From positions 3,698-12,552 of the forward strand of contig PALY01000125.1 of NCBI GenBank assembly GCA_002707085.1: DNA of 8,855 nucleotides, written 5' to 3'. The stretch comes from Deltaproteobacteria bacterium (GTDB lineage Bacteria; Myxococcota_A; UBA796). Every line of letters starts with the position of its first letter. The stretch's first letter is position 1. Below, one piece after another: positions 1 through 7,409 of this stretch. The position numbers and the translations under genes are program-made. The notes beneath the pieces are model-generated. The model was given only the letters and a program-made list of their open reading frames with translations. It did not search any database and was not told the origin of the DNA.

Positions 1-2549
1 AGCGATGCCAGAACGTTCTGTGCGGTCTCGGCATGGGGTGCCCGGGAGGCCTGAACGTTGACCGTTCGTTTTCCGCCTTCCCTCCGGATCGACGTGGGGG
101 CGCGGCTTCGTTCGAAGGTCGCCACATCACTGAGGTGGACACTTTGTCCTGTCGGTGTGCGGACCCGAAGTGCGTGAATGTCATATTCGCTGGTTCGTTG
201 CTCTTTGGGCAGCCGTACCATGACTTTGATTTCTTGGCGCCCCGATTGCTCTCGTAAGGCTTCTGCTCCATAGAATGAGGATCGCAGTTGTGCGCCTACA
301 TCACGTGCTGTGATTCCGAACGAACGGGCTTCAGGTAGCATGCGATAGTCCAGCCGTGGCTTACCAGCTACCAATGTGCTTTCCACCTGGGTCAGGTCGC
401 TATACGAACGAAGCCGTTCCAGTGCGTCATCAGCAGCCTGCGACAACACATCTGCATCCGGGTGGGTCATCCGAAGGTCGACCGCTTTACCAGCCTGCGG
501 GCCAAACTCTCCTGAAAAGGAAATGGCTTCAAGGCCCGCAATGGTTGGAGTGGCCGTTTCCCAAGCCCTCGCGAATTCGGCCGAGCTGTACTCCCGTTCG
601 TTTGACTCTACCAAGTAGACTTGGATCCCAAGCATATGTGAACCGGAAACTTGCCGTTTAGGGGCTGGTCCTCCTTGCGCTACAGGAGGGCTACCGACTG
701 TGGTGTACACGCCGCGTACTGTTTCTGCCCCCATCTTTTCAATGGTTTCTGCAAGAGAGGCTTCTAAGATTTCCCGTACTTCTTCCGTGTTTTCAGAAGG
801 TGCGCCGTAGGGCAAGCGGACGCTGGTTGCGACAAGAAACCCTTCGATGTTGGGCATGAAGCTTGTGGGAACGATTCGTCCACCCACAAGGCCCACAGCC
901 ACCATGAGGATGGCCAAGGCTGTGGCTACCGCCGTGTACCGGTTCCCCAGAGTTTTTTGCAAAAAGGGACCGTAGTGACCGTTGATGAACAGGCGCAGTT
1001 TTGCGCTGACTTTCTTTCGGGGTTTATCCAAGAACCCTTCGACGGCACTGAGCATGCGTGACCATCGACTTGATGAAGAACCATCTTTGAGATTTGCGAG
1101 ATGGGCTGGCAATACAAAGAATGACTCAATCAGTGAGAACAGCAGCACACTGACAATGACTGCGGGCATGATCTTGAATAATTTACCCATGAAGCCAGGC
1201 ACAAAGAACATGGGCGAGAATGCAGCGATTGTGGTCAAGATGGCGAATGTGACTGGCATCGCCATTTCTCTCGCGCCAGAAATTGCCGCGGTTAGACGGT
1301 CTTTTCCTTCCTCCATCTTTGTATAGGCGGCTTCACCCACAACAATGGCATCATCGACCACCATACCCAGGGTCACAATCAGGCTGAATAAACTGATCAT
1401 ATTGATTGTGATGTCGAGGCTGGGCATCAACAGAAACGAACCCAGGAAGCTGATTGGGATACCCATGGCCACCCAGAAAGCCAAGCGGGCATTCAAGAAC
1501 ATTGCCAGAATCCCAACCACCAAAATTAGGCCCATGCGGCCATTGCGGACCAATAAATCGATGCGGCCTCGGAGCATGGCGGACTGATCGTTCCAGTAGT
1601 CGAAAGAAACTGTGTCTGGCATCGATACGGAAAACTCGTCCGTCACTGCCCGCACCGCATCTGCGACGCTTTGTGGGGTTTCATTTCCGACCCGGTAGAA
1701 GCTGAGTTGGACGGCAGATTTGCCATCATACAGGGTTCTCTGATCATTGTCGGCGTAGCCATCGGTGACGGTAGCGATGTCACCAAGGCGCACTTGGCCT
1801 CCGTTGGTTGTACCTCGGAGAATGATGCTTTCGTATTCCGCCACACTTTGTCGTCGGTCGGACAAACGGACCAGGAGTTCTCCCCCCTTGGTTTCCACTT
1901 CTCCACCGGGTACTTCCAGGCTGGCCGCTCTAATTTGGCCGGCGACCTGATCGAGCGTGATGCCCAATCCTTCAAGGGTTTCCCGAGGGATCTCGACGCC
2001 AACTTCACGTGGCGGAACACCATCCACTTCCACTTTGGTCACAGAACCCGTACTCAAGATGCGGGTCCGCAGATCTTCGGCCAACCCATGGAGTGTAGGC
2101 AGAGGTACCTCCCCGGATATCATCACAGAGATGACCTCCTGGGGCTGCTTAAACATCGTTATTTTGGGATCTTCGGCATCTTCAGGGAAGGAACGGATCC
2201 GGTCGATGGATGCTTTTACGTCGGAAAGGACCTGCTCCTGGTCCGCGTCCAGTAGCAACTCAGCAGTGATGGCTCCTGCGCCTTCAGCAGAAGTCGAGTT
2301 GACTCGTTTGATTCCGTCGATACCACGAACAGCCTCTTCCAGTGCGAGAACAAGCCCTTGCTCGATCTCTTCAGGGCTGGCTCCGGGGTATGCGACTGAA
2401 ACACTAATGATGTCGAGTTCAAATTCAGGGAATACTTCTTGGTCAATTTTGGTAATTCCGAAAGCACCCGCGACCATAATGATCAACATCAAGAGGTTCG
2501 ATGCAACCGGGTTTTTCGCCATCCATCCGATGGGTCCAGCTGTGTTCAT
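1..2549 (-). CDS. RND multidrug efflux permease (AcrB/HAE1-like), C-terminus outside window
   Basis: Inner-membrane proton-driven pump that binds drugs or amphiphiles in the periplasm and passes them to the adaptor and outer-membrane channel. Translating from the ATG at 2549 gives 849 codons without a stop, so the reading frame leaves the window; full-length relatives have about 1,030-1,050 residues, so roughly 200 are missing. Seen: a first membrane helix at residues 13-31 (NPVASNLLMLIIMVAGAFG), the family signature VAYPGASPEEIE near 52-63, a first periplasmic porter region at about 35-330, and a helix cluster at about 337-480. Helix 4 contains GMVVDDAIVVGE with the proton-relay aspartates at 399-400 (AcrB Asp407/Asp408). 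Another helix lies at about 540-557, followed by the second porter region. The relay lysine of a later helix lies beyond the edge. The start overlaps the adaptor stop as ATGA. The family is certain; the substrate is unknown. Confidence 0.96.
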   Translation of the reverse strand, partial: MNTAGPIGWMAKNPVASNLLMLIIMVAGAFGITKIDQEVFPEFELDIISVSVAYPGASPEEIEQGLVLALEEAVRGIDGIKRVNSTSAEGAGAITAELLLDADQEQVLSDVKASIDRIRSFPEDAEDPKITMFKQPQEVISVMISGEVPLPTLHGLAEDLRTRILSTGSVTKVEVDGVPPREVGVEIPRETLEGLGITLDQVAGQIRAASLEVPGGEVETKGGELLVRLSDRRQSVAEYESIILRGTTNGGQVRLGDIATVTDGYADNDQRTLYDGKSAVQLSFYRVGNETPQSVADAVRAVTDEFSVSMPDTVSFDYWNDQSAMLRGRIDLLVRNGRMGLILVVGILAMFLNARLAFWVAMGIPISFLGSFLLMPSLDITINMISLFSLIVTLGMVVDDAIVVGEAAYTKMEEGKDRLTAAISGAREMAMPVTFAILTTIAAFSPMFFVPGFMGKLFKIMPAVIVSVLLFSLIESFFVLPAHLANLKDGSSSSRWSRMLSAVEGFLDKPRKKVSAKLRLFINGHYGPFLQKTLGNRYTAVATALAILMVAVGLVGGRIVPTSFMPNIEGFLVATSVRLPYGAPSENTEEVREILEASLAETIEKMGAETVRGVYTTVGSPPVAQGGPAPKRQVSGSHMLGIQVYLVESNEREYSSAEFARAWETATPTIAGLEAISFSGEFGPQAGKAVDLRMTHPDADVLSQAADDALERLRSYSDLTQVESTLVAGKPRLDYRMLPEARSFGITARDVGAQLRSSFYGAEALREQSGRQEIKVMVRLPKEQRTSEYDIHALRVRTPTGQSVHLSDVATFERSRAPTSIRREGGKRTVNVQASRAPHAETAQNVLAS

Positions 2550-3700
2550 TCCGCTCCCCCAATGGCCACGACGGGTGTACCTTCCAGTGGGAGAGAAAGT
2601 GAACTGACAATCAGAGCGTCGCCGGAGTTCAGTCCAGAACTGATCAGTACAGTGTCGTCATCTCCACCCGCAACTGTGACCTCTCGTGGAGTCAGTTTGT
2701 CGTCTTCAGAAATCCACACTCGGGACCCGTCATACAGTGCAGCTCTGGGGATGCGGACCGCTTGCGCTTCTATCAGCCCTTCAAAGAGTACTTCTACATA
2801 CGCTCCAGGAAGCAACGGAAGGGCGCCCAAATCGGTGTCGAAAGGGTTGTCAATGGCCACGGTTACTTGGGCGAGCCTGGTTTGTGGATCGAGGCTTCCG
2901 CCGAGTTGAAGCGCATGACCTTTACTTTTCAGTTGGCGTCCATCCGCCAATCGCTGAACGATGGTTGCGGGTGAACCTACACCATCTCTCTTTTCAAACT
3001 GCAGTACATCTACGTTGGACATGGGAAGTGAAACACTTACCCAGAGTTGGTCGGTTCCAACCAATTGAGCAGCCACTGTACCTGGGCCAACGACTTGCCC
3101 AACATCGATATTCTCTTCAACAATGATGGCGTTGAAGGGTGCATGGAGCCGTGTTCGCTCGACGTTCAAACGGGCGCGCCGAAGCGCTCCGTTTGCGGCG
3201 ACCACCTGTTGTTCCGCCAATGCTCGATGAGGTTTTCTAAGGGCGAGATCGGAAGGTGTGGTGCCATCGCTGTTCACCATTTCCCATTCGCGAGCAGCCA
3301 CGTCGCTGCGTCCTATCTCCAGTGCCAGTTCGAGTTCAGCCTGTTGCGTTCGGCTTTTCTCTTGGTCGAGCAAGGCTTGATAGTCACGAGCATCGATTGT
3401 CGCGATGGTTTCGCCTTGAGCGAATCGTCCGCCAGGCATCAAGCGTTCATCGGTCGAAACGATTTTCCCGCTGACTTGCGGTACAAGCGCCACCTTTTTT
3501 GCGGCGACCACAACGCCAGTTCCTCGAACGGGTATGGGTATGTCTTGGGTGCTGACCTGTTGCACTTTCACGGGGGTAATGGGCAGCTCGGGTTGACCCT
3601 TGCTGGCTTCGCTACCGCTTGCAATGAGTGCGCCTGCCGTCAATACGCCGACGGCAATGATCGAGGTGGGAACCAGGAACTTCTTGATGTTGTTGTTCAC
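2546..3700 (-). CDS. RND efflux periplasmic adaptor (membrane fusion protein, HlyD/AcrA-like)
   Basis: Bridges the RND permease and the outer-membrane channel. I chose the GTG at 3700 (384 residues): it forms a GTGA overlap with the upstream channel gene, has GGAG about 9 bases upstream, and gives a normal N-terminus (VNNNIKKFLVPTSIIAVGV) with a membrane anchor at residues 8-28. A longer form from the ATG at 3727 would add nine residues (MEPLPGEQP), with only a weak ribosome site. No lipobox cysteine is seen, so it is probably anchored by an uncleaved helix. The two lipoyl half-motifs are at about 70-81 (VALVPQVSGKIV) and 183-204 (RTRLHAPFNAIIVEENIDVG). They flank a helical hairpin rich in Ala, Glu and Gln at about 105-182. 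Beta-barrel and membrane-proximal segments follow (GTDQLWVSVSLP, LLPGAYVEVLFEG, VRIPRAALYDGSRVWI). The length fits the family. Confidence 0.95.
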   Translation of the reverse strand: MNNNIKKFLVPTSIIAVGVLTAGALIASGSEASKGQPELPITPVKVQQVSTQDIPIPVRGTGVVVAAKKVALVPQVSGKIVSTDERLMPGGRFAQGETIATIDARDYQALLDQEKSRTQQAELELALEIGRSDVAAREWEMVNSDGTTPSDLALRKPHRALAEQQVVAANGALRRARLNVERTRLHAPFNAIIVEENIDVGQVVGPGTVAAQLVGTDQLWVSVSLPMSNVDVLQFEKRDGVGSPATIVQRLADGRQLKSKGHALQLGGSLDPQTRLAQVTVAIDNPFDTDLGALPLLPGAYVEVLFEGLIEAQAVRIPRAALYDGSRVWISEDDKLTPREVTVAGGDDDTVLISSGLNSGDALIVSSLSLPLEGTPVVAIGGAE

Positions 3701-5196
3701 GGGCTGTTCTCCGGGGAGCGGTTCCATGTGCCACCAAGGGCGCCATGGAGTTGAATACGGGCTTGGATGCGACTTCGTTGCGCATCCAGAAGACCGAGTT
3801 GAGCCGCTTGGTGGGCGGCTTGAGATGCAAGTACGTTGATGTAGGGTGCGAGTCCTTCCAAATACCGTGATCGGGATTCGGTATAGGCTTGGGTTGCCGC
3901 CAGTTGTTGCCGTTCGGCGGCCTTCAAACTTTCTGCGCTTGCCCGTTCATTTTCGATCGCACTTTCTATTTGCTGAATGGCCGACAAGATTTGGCTTCGC
4001 AGACCCATTTGAGCGATGTCTCGGTTTGCCTTTGCGGCCTTGATTCCTGCGTGCGTGCGCCCTCCACCAAACAAGGGGACTGATGCTGCGGCACCCAGCC
4101 CCCATGAGTCCACATGATCTGTTTCATCCAACGTCAGATATTGACGACCATATTGGCCCGTCAGTGTGACGGTTGGAGCCAGGCTGGCGATTGCGGAGCC
4201 TCGTTGTAGTCGGGCGCTATCAAGGGTATCGATGGCTGCTTGAACATCTGCACGATCTGTCACCAGTCGATCCGAGCTTCCAATGGCTGGGGCCGGTGGA
4301 ACTTTGGGAAGTTTGTCGGATTGTGGGAGTTCAGCATCGGGCGCTTTGCCGAGCGCTATCGATAAACGTTGGTGTGCTTGCTTGGAACCCAGCCTCACTT
4401 TGGGAAGCAAAATCTCGGTGCTTGCCACCTGCTGTCTTTGTTGAAAGACATCGAGTGCTGAACCTTCACCCCGCTCGTATCGAAGTTGGATGATTTCAAG
4501 CATTTCCTTGCCGGCTGATACTTGCTCCTCCACAATCTGTACTTGCTTTCGGGCAGCCACAAGATCGTACCAAGCGCTTCCGATTTGGACGGCCAGCGAT
4601 TGAGTCATGGCATCACGACTGGCTGCAGTGGCCTGCGCGGTTTTACTCGCAGCGAATGCGCTCATGGTTTGCCGACCAAAGATGTCTACAGCAAGGCTTC
4701 CTTTCAACATGGCGCTGCTTTGCGTGTATGTGTCCGGCATGTCGTTACCGCTATCTGCGGAAAAGTTCGGCAAGGAGGTTGGGTCTCCCCCGGTGGCTGC
4801 AGTGATGTCCGCCAGCATGGCACCGAGGGATTCAAATATCTCTCCATAGTCGGGCATGTTTGCTGTCATGGGGTTGAGACCCATGGCGTCTGTTGGCGCC
4901 TTTTGACTGGCCAATTCAAAATAGATGTTGGGCAGCAGATTGGCGACGCTTTGCCACGTCCCAGCCCGTGCCAGTTGGACTCGTGCTTCTGCAGCGAGAA
5001 GATCGGGGTTGTCGGATAATCCGACTTTCAGGACTTCCTGAAGTCCAGGGTCGTCAATGCCCTTCCACCAACCCAGCGAACGGTCTGGGCGGGTCTCATC
5101 CCCGTATTCTGCCCAGGTACTCACGAGTGCGCGGGCTTCAGTTGTGGCAGGAGTCTCCGCGATAGCGATACTTCCGGCGAGCAACAATATGATCAT
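3697..5196 (-). CDS. Outer-membrane efflux channel (TolC/OprM/NodT-type OEP)
   Basis: Forms the exit duct of the tripartite pump across the outer membrane and periplasm. The protein has 499 residues. The ATG at 5196 overlaps the repressor stop (ATGA) and has GGAG 8 bases upstream. A short hydrophobic leader (MIILLLAGSIAIA) ends in AIA before ETP; it has no basic residue and no lipobox cysteine, so this is not a lipidated OprM-style channel. Two OEP repeats are visible. The first runs from GLQEVLKVGLSDNPDLLAAEARV (51-73) through VDIFGR (170-175) to LRYERGEGSALDV (238-250). The second starts near RADVQAAIDTLDSARLQRG and contains PLFGGGR (374-380), SRYLEGLAPYINVL and LHGALGGTW (483-491). Between LLPNIYFELASQ and GSLAVDIFGR lie about 70 residues, far more than usual, probably an enlarged extracellular loop of the barrel. 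Confidence 0.94.
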   Translation of the reverse strand: MIILLLAGSIAIAETPATTEARALVSTWAEYGDETRPDRSLGWWKGIDDPGLQEVLKVGLSDNPDLLAAEARVQLARAGTWQSVANLLPNIYFELASQKAPTDAMGLNPMTANMPDYGEIFESLGAMLADITAATGGDPTSLPNFSADSGNDMPDTYTQSSAMLKGSLAVDIFGRQTMSAFAASKTAQATAASRDAMTQSLAVQIGSAWYDLVAARKQVQIVEEQVSAGKEMLEIIQLRYERGEGSALDVFQQRQQVASTEILLPKVRLGSKQAHQRLSIALGKAPDAELPQSDKLPKVPPAPAIGSSDRLVTDRADVQAAIDTLDSARLQRGSAIASLAPTVTLTGQYGRQYLTLDETDHVDSWGLGAAASVPLFGGGRTHAGIKAAKANRDIAQMGLRSQILSAIQQIESAIENERASAESLKAAERQQLAATQAYTESRSRYLEGLAPYINVLASQAAHQAAQLGLLDAQRSRIQARIQLHGALGGTWNRSPENSP

Positions 5197-5789
5197 GAGT
5201 TTTGCTCCAAAGACATTCCTGCCCAGAACACATCGACGACATCGCTCACGTACTCTTCATCGGAGCAGGTGAGACTGTTGTCGCCAACGATAATTTCTCG
5301 AAACGGCCGGGCATGGATCATTCCCATGAAGGCCACGGCGACCGATGCTGGGTCGAGGGGTCTCAACCGCTTGTTCTCGATGGCGGTTTGAAACCACCGT
5401 GTCAGTTCACGACGGATGGTTTTAGAAGGTGCATCTTCGCTTGCATTCTTATGTGGTTCCAGACCAGCGGCGTGGAGCATGGCCATGCAGGGTACGACCT
5501 TGCGCATGATGGCCATGAACCCAATCCCCAAAACGAGCAACTGCTCTTTAATTGGGGCGGGGGAAGGGCCTTCAGCGATCAGGTCGATAAACGGGAAGCG
5601 ACCCATGGGGCGGGTCAATGCTTCGACCATGAGTTTTTCTTTTGTCCCATACCGCTTGAACAGGGCAGCTTGGGACATTCCGATCCGTTCCGCGATCATG
5701 TGCGTAGATACACCAGGGCCGTGTTCCAGAATACAACATCGGGTTGCTTCCAAAATCGCTTCATCTGTGAACTGACGAGGTCTCGCCAC
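5193..5789 (-). CDS. TetR/AcrR-family transcriptional repressor of the efflux operon
   Basis: One-component DNA-binding regulator, 198 residues, typical of the family. It starts at a GTG (5789) preceded by GGGGGAG about 5 bases upstream. The N-terminal TetR_N domain is clear: FTDEAILEATRCCILEHGPG, then the helix-turn-helix at about 27-50 (VSTHMIAERIGMSQAALFKRYG) and KEKLMVEAL. The C-terminal ligand-binding region is all-helical and not assignable to a ligand (CMAMLHAAGLEPHKN, TRWFQTAIENKRLRP, DVVDVFWAGM). It is the first gene of the operon and its stop overlaps the channel start (ATGA). With the palindrome at 5814-5837 upstream, it most likely represses itself and the pump until an effector binds. 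The family is secure; the operator link is inferred. Confidence 0.94.
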   Translation of the reverse strand: MARPRQFTDEAILEATRCCILEHGPGVSTHMIAERIGMSQAALFKRYGTKEKLMVEALTRPMGRFPFIDLIAEGPSPAPIKEQLLVLGIGFMAIMRKVVPCMAMLHAAGLEPHKNASEDAPSKTIRRELTRWFQTAIENKRLRPLDPASVAVAFMGMIHARPFREIIVGDNSLTCSDEEYVSDVVDVFWAGMSLEQNS

Positions 5790-5813
5790 TCACTCTCCCC
5801 CAAGACACTTAAT

Positions 5814-5837
5814 TAGTTAGTGTTCAATCACTTACTA
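5814..5837. promoter_or_regulatory. Probable TetR operator (24-bp inverted repeat)
   Basis: The half-sites TAGTTAGTG (5814-5822) and CACTTACTA (5829-5837) are reverse complements at 8 of 9 positions, separated by the 6-base spacer TTCAAT. The centre lies about 36 bp upstream of the repressor's GTG start. TAGT..GTG / CAC..ACTA arms around a short spacer are common in TetR-family operators. The site is the obvious place for the adjacent repressor to bind and control the four-gene operon. Confidence 0.62.
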
Positions 5838-5861
5838 TCAGATCTTCGGCTGTATGCGCAA
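5834..5861 (-). promoter_or_regulatory. Candidate sigma70-type promoter for the efflux operon
   Basis: On the minus strand, TTGCGC (5861-5856, four of six matches to TTGACA) is followed after 16 bases by GATAGT (5839-5834, four of six to TATAAT). The -10 box overlaps the distal arm of the inverted repeat, so a bound repressor would block it. The motif match alone is modest; position relative to the operator is the main support. Confidence 0.33.
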
Positions 5862-5888
5862 GCGAATAAAGCTTGAATTTCGGTATGC

Positions 5889-6350
5889 TTATTTGGCGGC
5901 CTGAAATGCGACACCCGTGGCAACCATTTCGTAGCTTATGCCATCCACTGCTTTCTTTTCTGGCATCACTTCTTTGTTTTTTGACTCGGATTCAAAGTGC
6001 GCCACTTGTGCGGGTTCAACCTTTCGGGCGACAACCTCACCTTGGATTTGGCAGGTGGATCCGGCGCCGTCTTTGGCGACGCTAAATGCGTGCTTTGCCA
6101 TACGGATTCGCATGCTCTTGTCGCCTTCGGCAATGACCATCCAGCAACCGGCTTTTTGGCATACATCCGCCACACGCCCTTGGACTGTGATGGTTTTGTT
6201 GACGAAAGGCTCTGGGTTGTCGAGCAGTGCTTTTGCCGCAACTGGGGTTTCCGCACGGGCGAACTCCGCTCCGTAGTGGGTCCATGAAGCATCATCTGCA
6301 AGCGCAGAAGTAGAAATCGAAAGCATTAAAGCAAGTGCAAAGCGAATCAT
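5889..6350 (-). CDS. Exported DUF4920 domain protein
   Basis: 153 residues with a clear Sec signal peptide (MIRFALALMLSISTSALA, cleavage expected before Asp19). The mature part carries the DUF4920 hallmark at 55-72: TVQGRVADVCQKAGCWMV, with Cys64 and Cys69. After it come MRIRMAKHAFSVAKDGAGSTCQIQGEVV (Cys100) and a charged stretch (ESESKNKEVMPEKK) leading to ISYEMVATGVAFQ. The fold is probably a small beta-barrel, and the CxxxxCW motif suggests metal or redox chemistry, but to my knowledge no function is established for the family. It lies 36 bp downstream of the PLP enzyme on the same strand, so co-transcription is plausible. The ribosome site (GGGG, about 7 bases from the ATG) is moderate. 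The next gene, the repressor, has its own operator in the 99-bp gap, so this is not clearly part of the efflux operon. Confidence 0.88.
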   Translation of the reverse strand: MIRFALALMLSISTSALADDASWTHYGAEFARAETPVAAKALLDNPEPFVNKTITVQGRVADVCQKAGCWMVIAEGDKSMRIRMAKHAFSVAKDGAGSTCQIQGEVVARKVEPAQVAHFESESKNKEVMPEKKAVDGISYEMVATGVAFQAAK

Positions 6351-6386
6351 TGAATACCCCGTAGTCGATTTGGTGACCCGGTATAA

Positions 6387-7346
6387 TCAAAGATGGTCGT
6401 TTCCACCAATGAGGACCTTTTCCAGCTTTTCAATGCCGATGTTGGCTCCACATAGAATGATGGCGACATTCTTATTCTTGAACTCCTCGGCCACCTGTTG
6501 GTATCCAGCGACTGCAACGCCCGCAGCCCCTTCGATCAGCATGTGGTGTGTCGAAATGATGTCGCGGACTGCGGTGGCGATGTCTGATTCGCTGACCAAC
6601 AGAGATCGATCGATGACTTGTTGGCACAGTTCGAAGGTAATGGACCCAGGTTCGACCCCTCCCGCCGTCGCGTCAGACAAGGTGTCGTGGCATTCAACAT
6701 CAATGATTTGTTCTGCATCCAGGCATTCGTGAATGGCGGGTGAGGCTGCTGGTGAACAGGCCACGATCTCGATGTCTGGATTCATCGCCTTGAGGTAACT
6801 GCCAACCCCAGAGATTAAGCCGCCACCGCCTACTGCGATGAAGACAGCATCCAGTTCCGGTATTTGTTGGTAGATTTCGTGACCAATGGTGCCTTGGCCG
6901 CAAATAATCTGAATGTCGTTGTACGGTGAAATATAGGTTTTCCCTTGGCTTGCACCGACGGACCGTGCATGGGCTTCGGTTTGGACACAATCGTCTCCTA
7001 CCCGTTCTACATTGGCTCCATTGCGTTGAATGGCTTCGACTTTTGCATTGTCAGCGTGGGTGGGAACGAAGACTGTGGCATCGACCCCGAGTTGATTGGC
7101 GGCCCGAGCCACGCCTGCTCCATGGTTGCCTGAACTGGCTGTGACCACACCTGCGGCCCGTGCCTCAGTGGGCAAAGACAACAAGGCATTGGTAGCACCC
7201 CGAATTTTAAACGAACCCGTGACCTGCATGTTTTCGCATTTGAGCCAGACGTTGGGTCCCAGGGTCGGTGCGGGTTCAACAGGCGTACGGCGGATGTGAA
7301 GACGAATGCGATCTGCTGCGGATTGAATGGCTGTTTGGAAGTCCAT
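6387..7346 (-). CDS. PLP-dependent serine/threonine dehydratase or serine racemase family enzyme
   Basis: Fold-type II pyridoxal-phosphate enzyme, 319 residues, cytoplasmic. Seen: the PLP lysine in TGSFKIRGA (Lys47), the asparagine that contacts the cofactor in SSGNHGAGVA (Asn74), the phosphate-binding glycine loop VGGGGLISG (173-177), and CGANI near the C-terminus (Cys299), where threonine deaminase and serine racemase usually have SGGN. There is no ACT regulatory domain, so it is not the feedback-controlled biosynthetic IlvA; the length fits catabolic threonine deaminase, serine racemase or 3-hydroxyaspartate dehydratase. These cannot be separated by eye. Likely chemistry is beta-elimination of a hydroxy-amino acid to a 2-oxo acid plus ammonia, with possible racemase activity. 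The ATG at 7346 has AAGGG about 8 bases upstream. A divergent lipoprotein gene starts 63 bp away, and the DUF4920 gene follows after 36 bp. Confidence 0.92.
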   Translation of the reverse strand: MDFQTAIQSAADRIRLHIRRTPVEPAPTLGPNVWLKCENMQVTGSFKIRGATNALLSLPTEARAAGVVTASSGNHGAGVARAANQLGVDATVFVPTHADNAKVEAIQRNGANVERVGDDCVQTEAHARSVGASQGKTYISPYNDIQIICGQGTIGHEIYQQIPELDAVFIAVGGGGLISGVGSYLKAMNPDIEIVACSPAASPAIHECLDAEQIIDVECHDTLSDATAGGVEPGSITFELCQQVIDRSLLVSESDIATAVRDIISTHHMLIEGAAGVAVAGYQQVAEEFKNKNVAIILCGANIGIEKLEKVLIGGNDHL

Positions 7347-7409
7347 GTGTCGCCCTTATCCCCTTCCGCATGTTTGGGCGGTTAGACTTGATTTGCTGAG
7401 GAGAGCGCC

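Noticed and set aside
1..2549. Permease as a truncated pseudogene because no stop is found
   Set aside because: The frame is intact through 849 codons and simply runs past the window edge; nothing in it suggests a break.
1671..2607. Plus-strand open frames of 194 and 216 codons
   Set aside because: Antisense shadows of the RND permease, whose frame is continuous through the region and carries the proton-relay motif.
3047..3754. 235-codon open frame on the plus strand
   Set aside because: It lies antisense to the adaptor gene, whose lipoyl motifs and family identity are clear; the plus-strand translation has no recognisable domain and no ribosome site.
4522..5019. 165-codon open frame on the plus strand
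   Set aside because: Antisense to the outer-membrane channel; composition looks like an out-of-frame shadow and there is no start signal.
5202..5816. 204-codon open frame on the plus strand
   Set aside because: Antisense to the TetR-family repressor, which has a convincing helix-turn-helix and ribosome site.
5859..5875. CAAGC / GCTTG inverted repeat as a terminator for the DUF4920 gene
   Set aside because: Only a 5-bp stem with a 7-base loop and no U-run on the minus strand; too weak to call.
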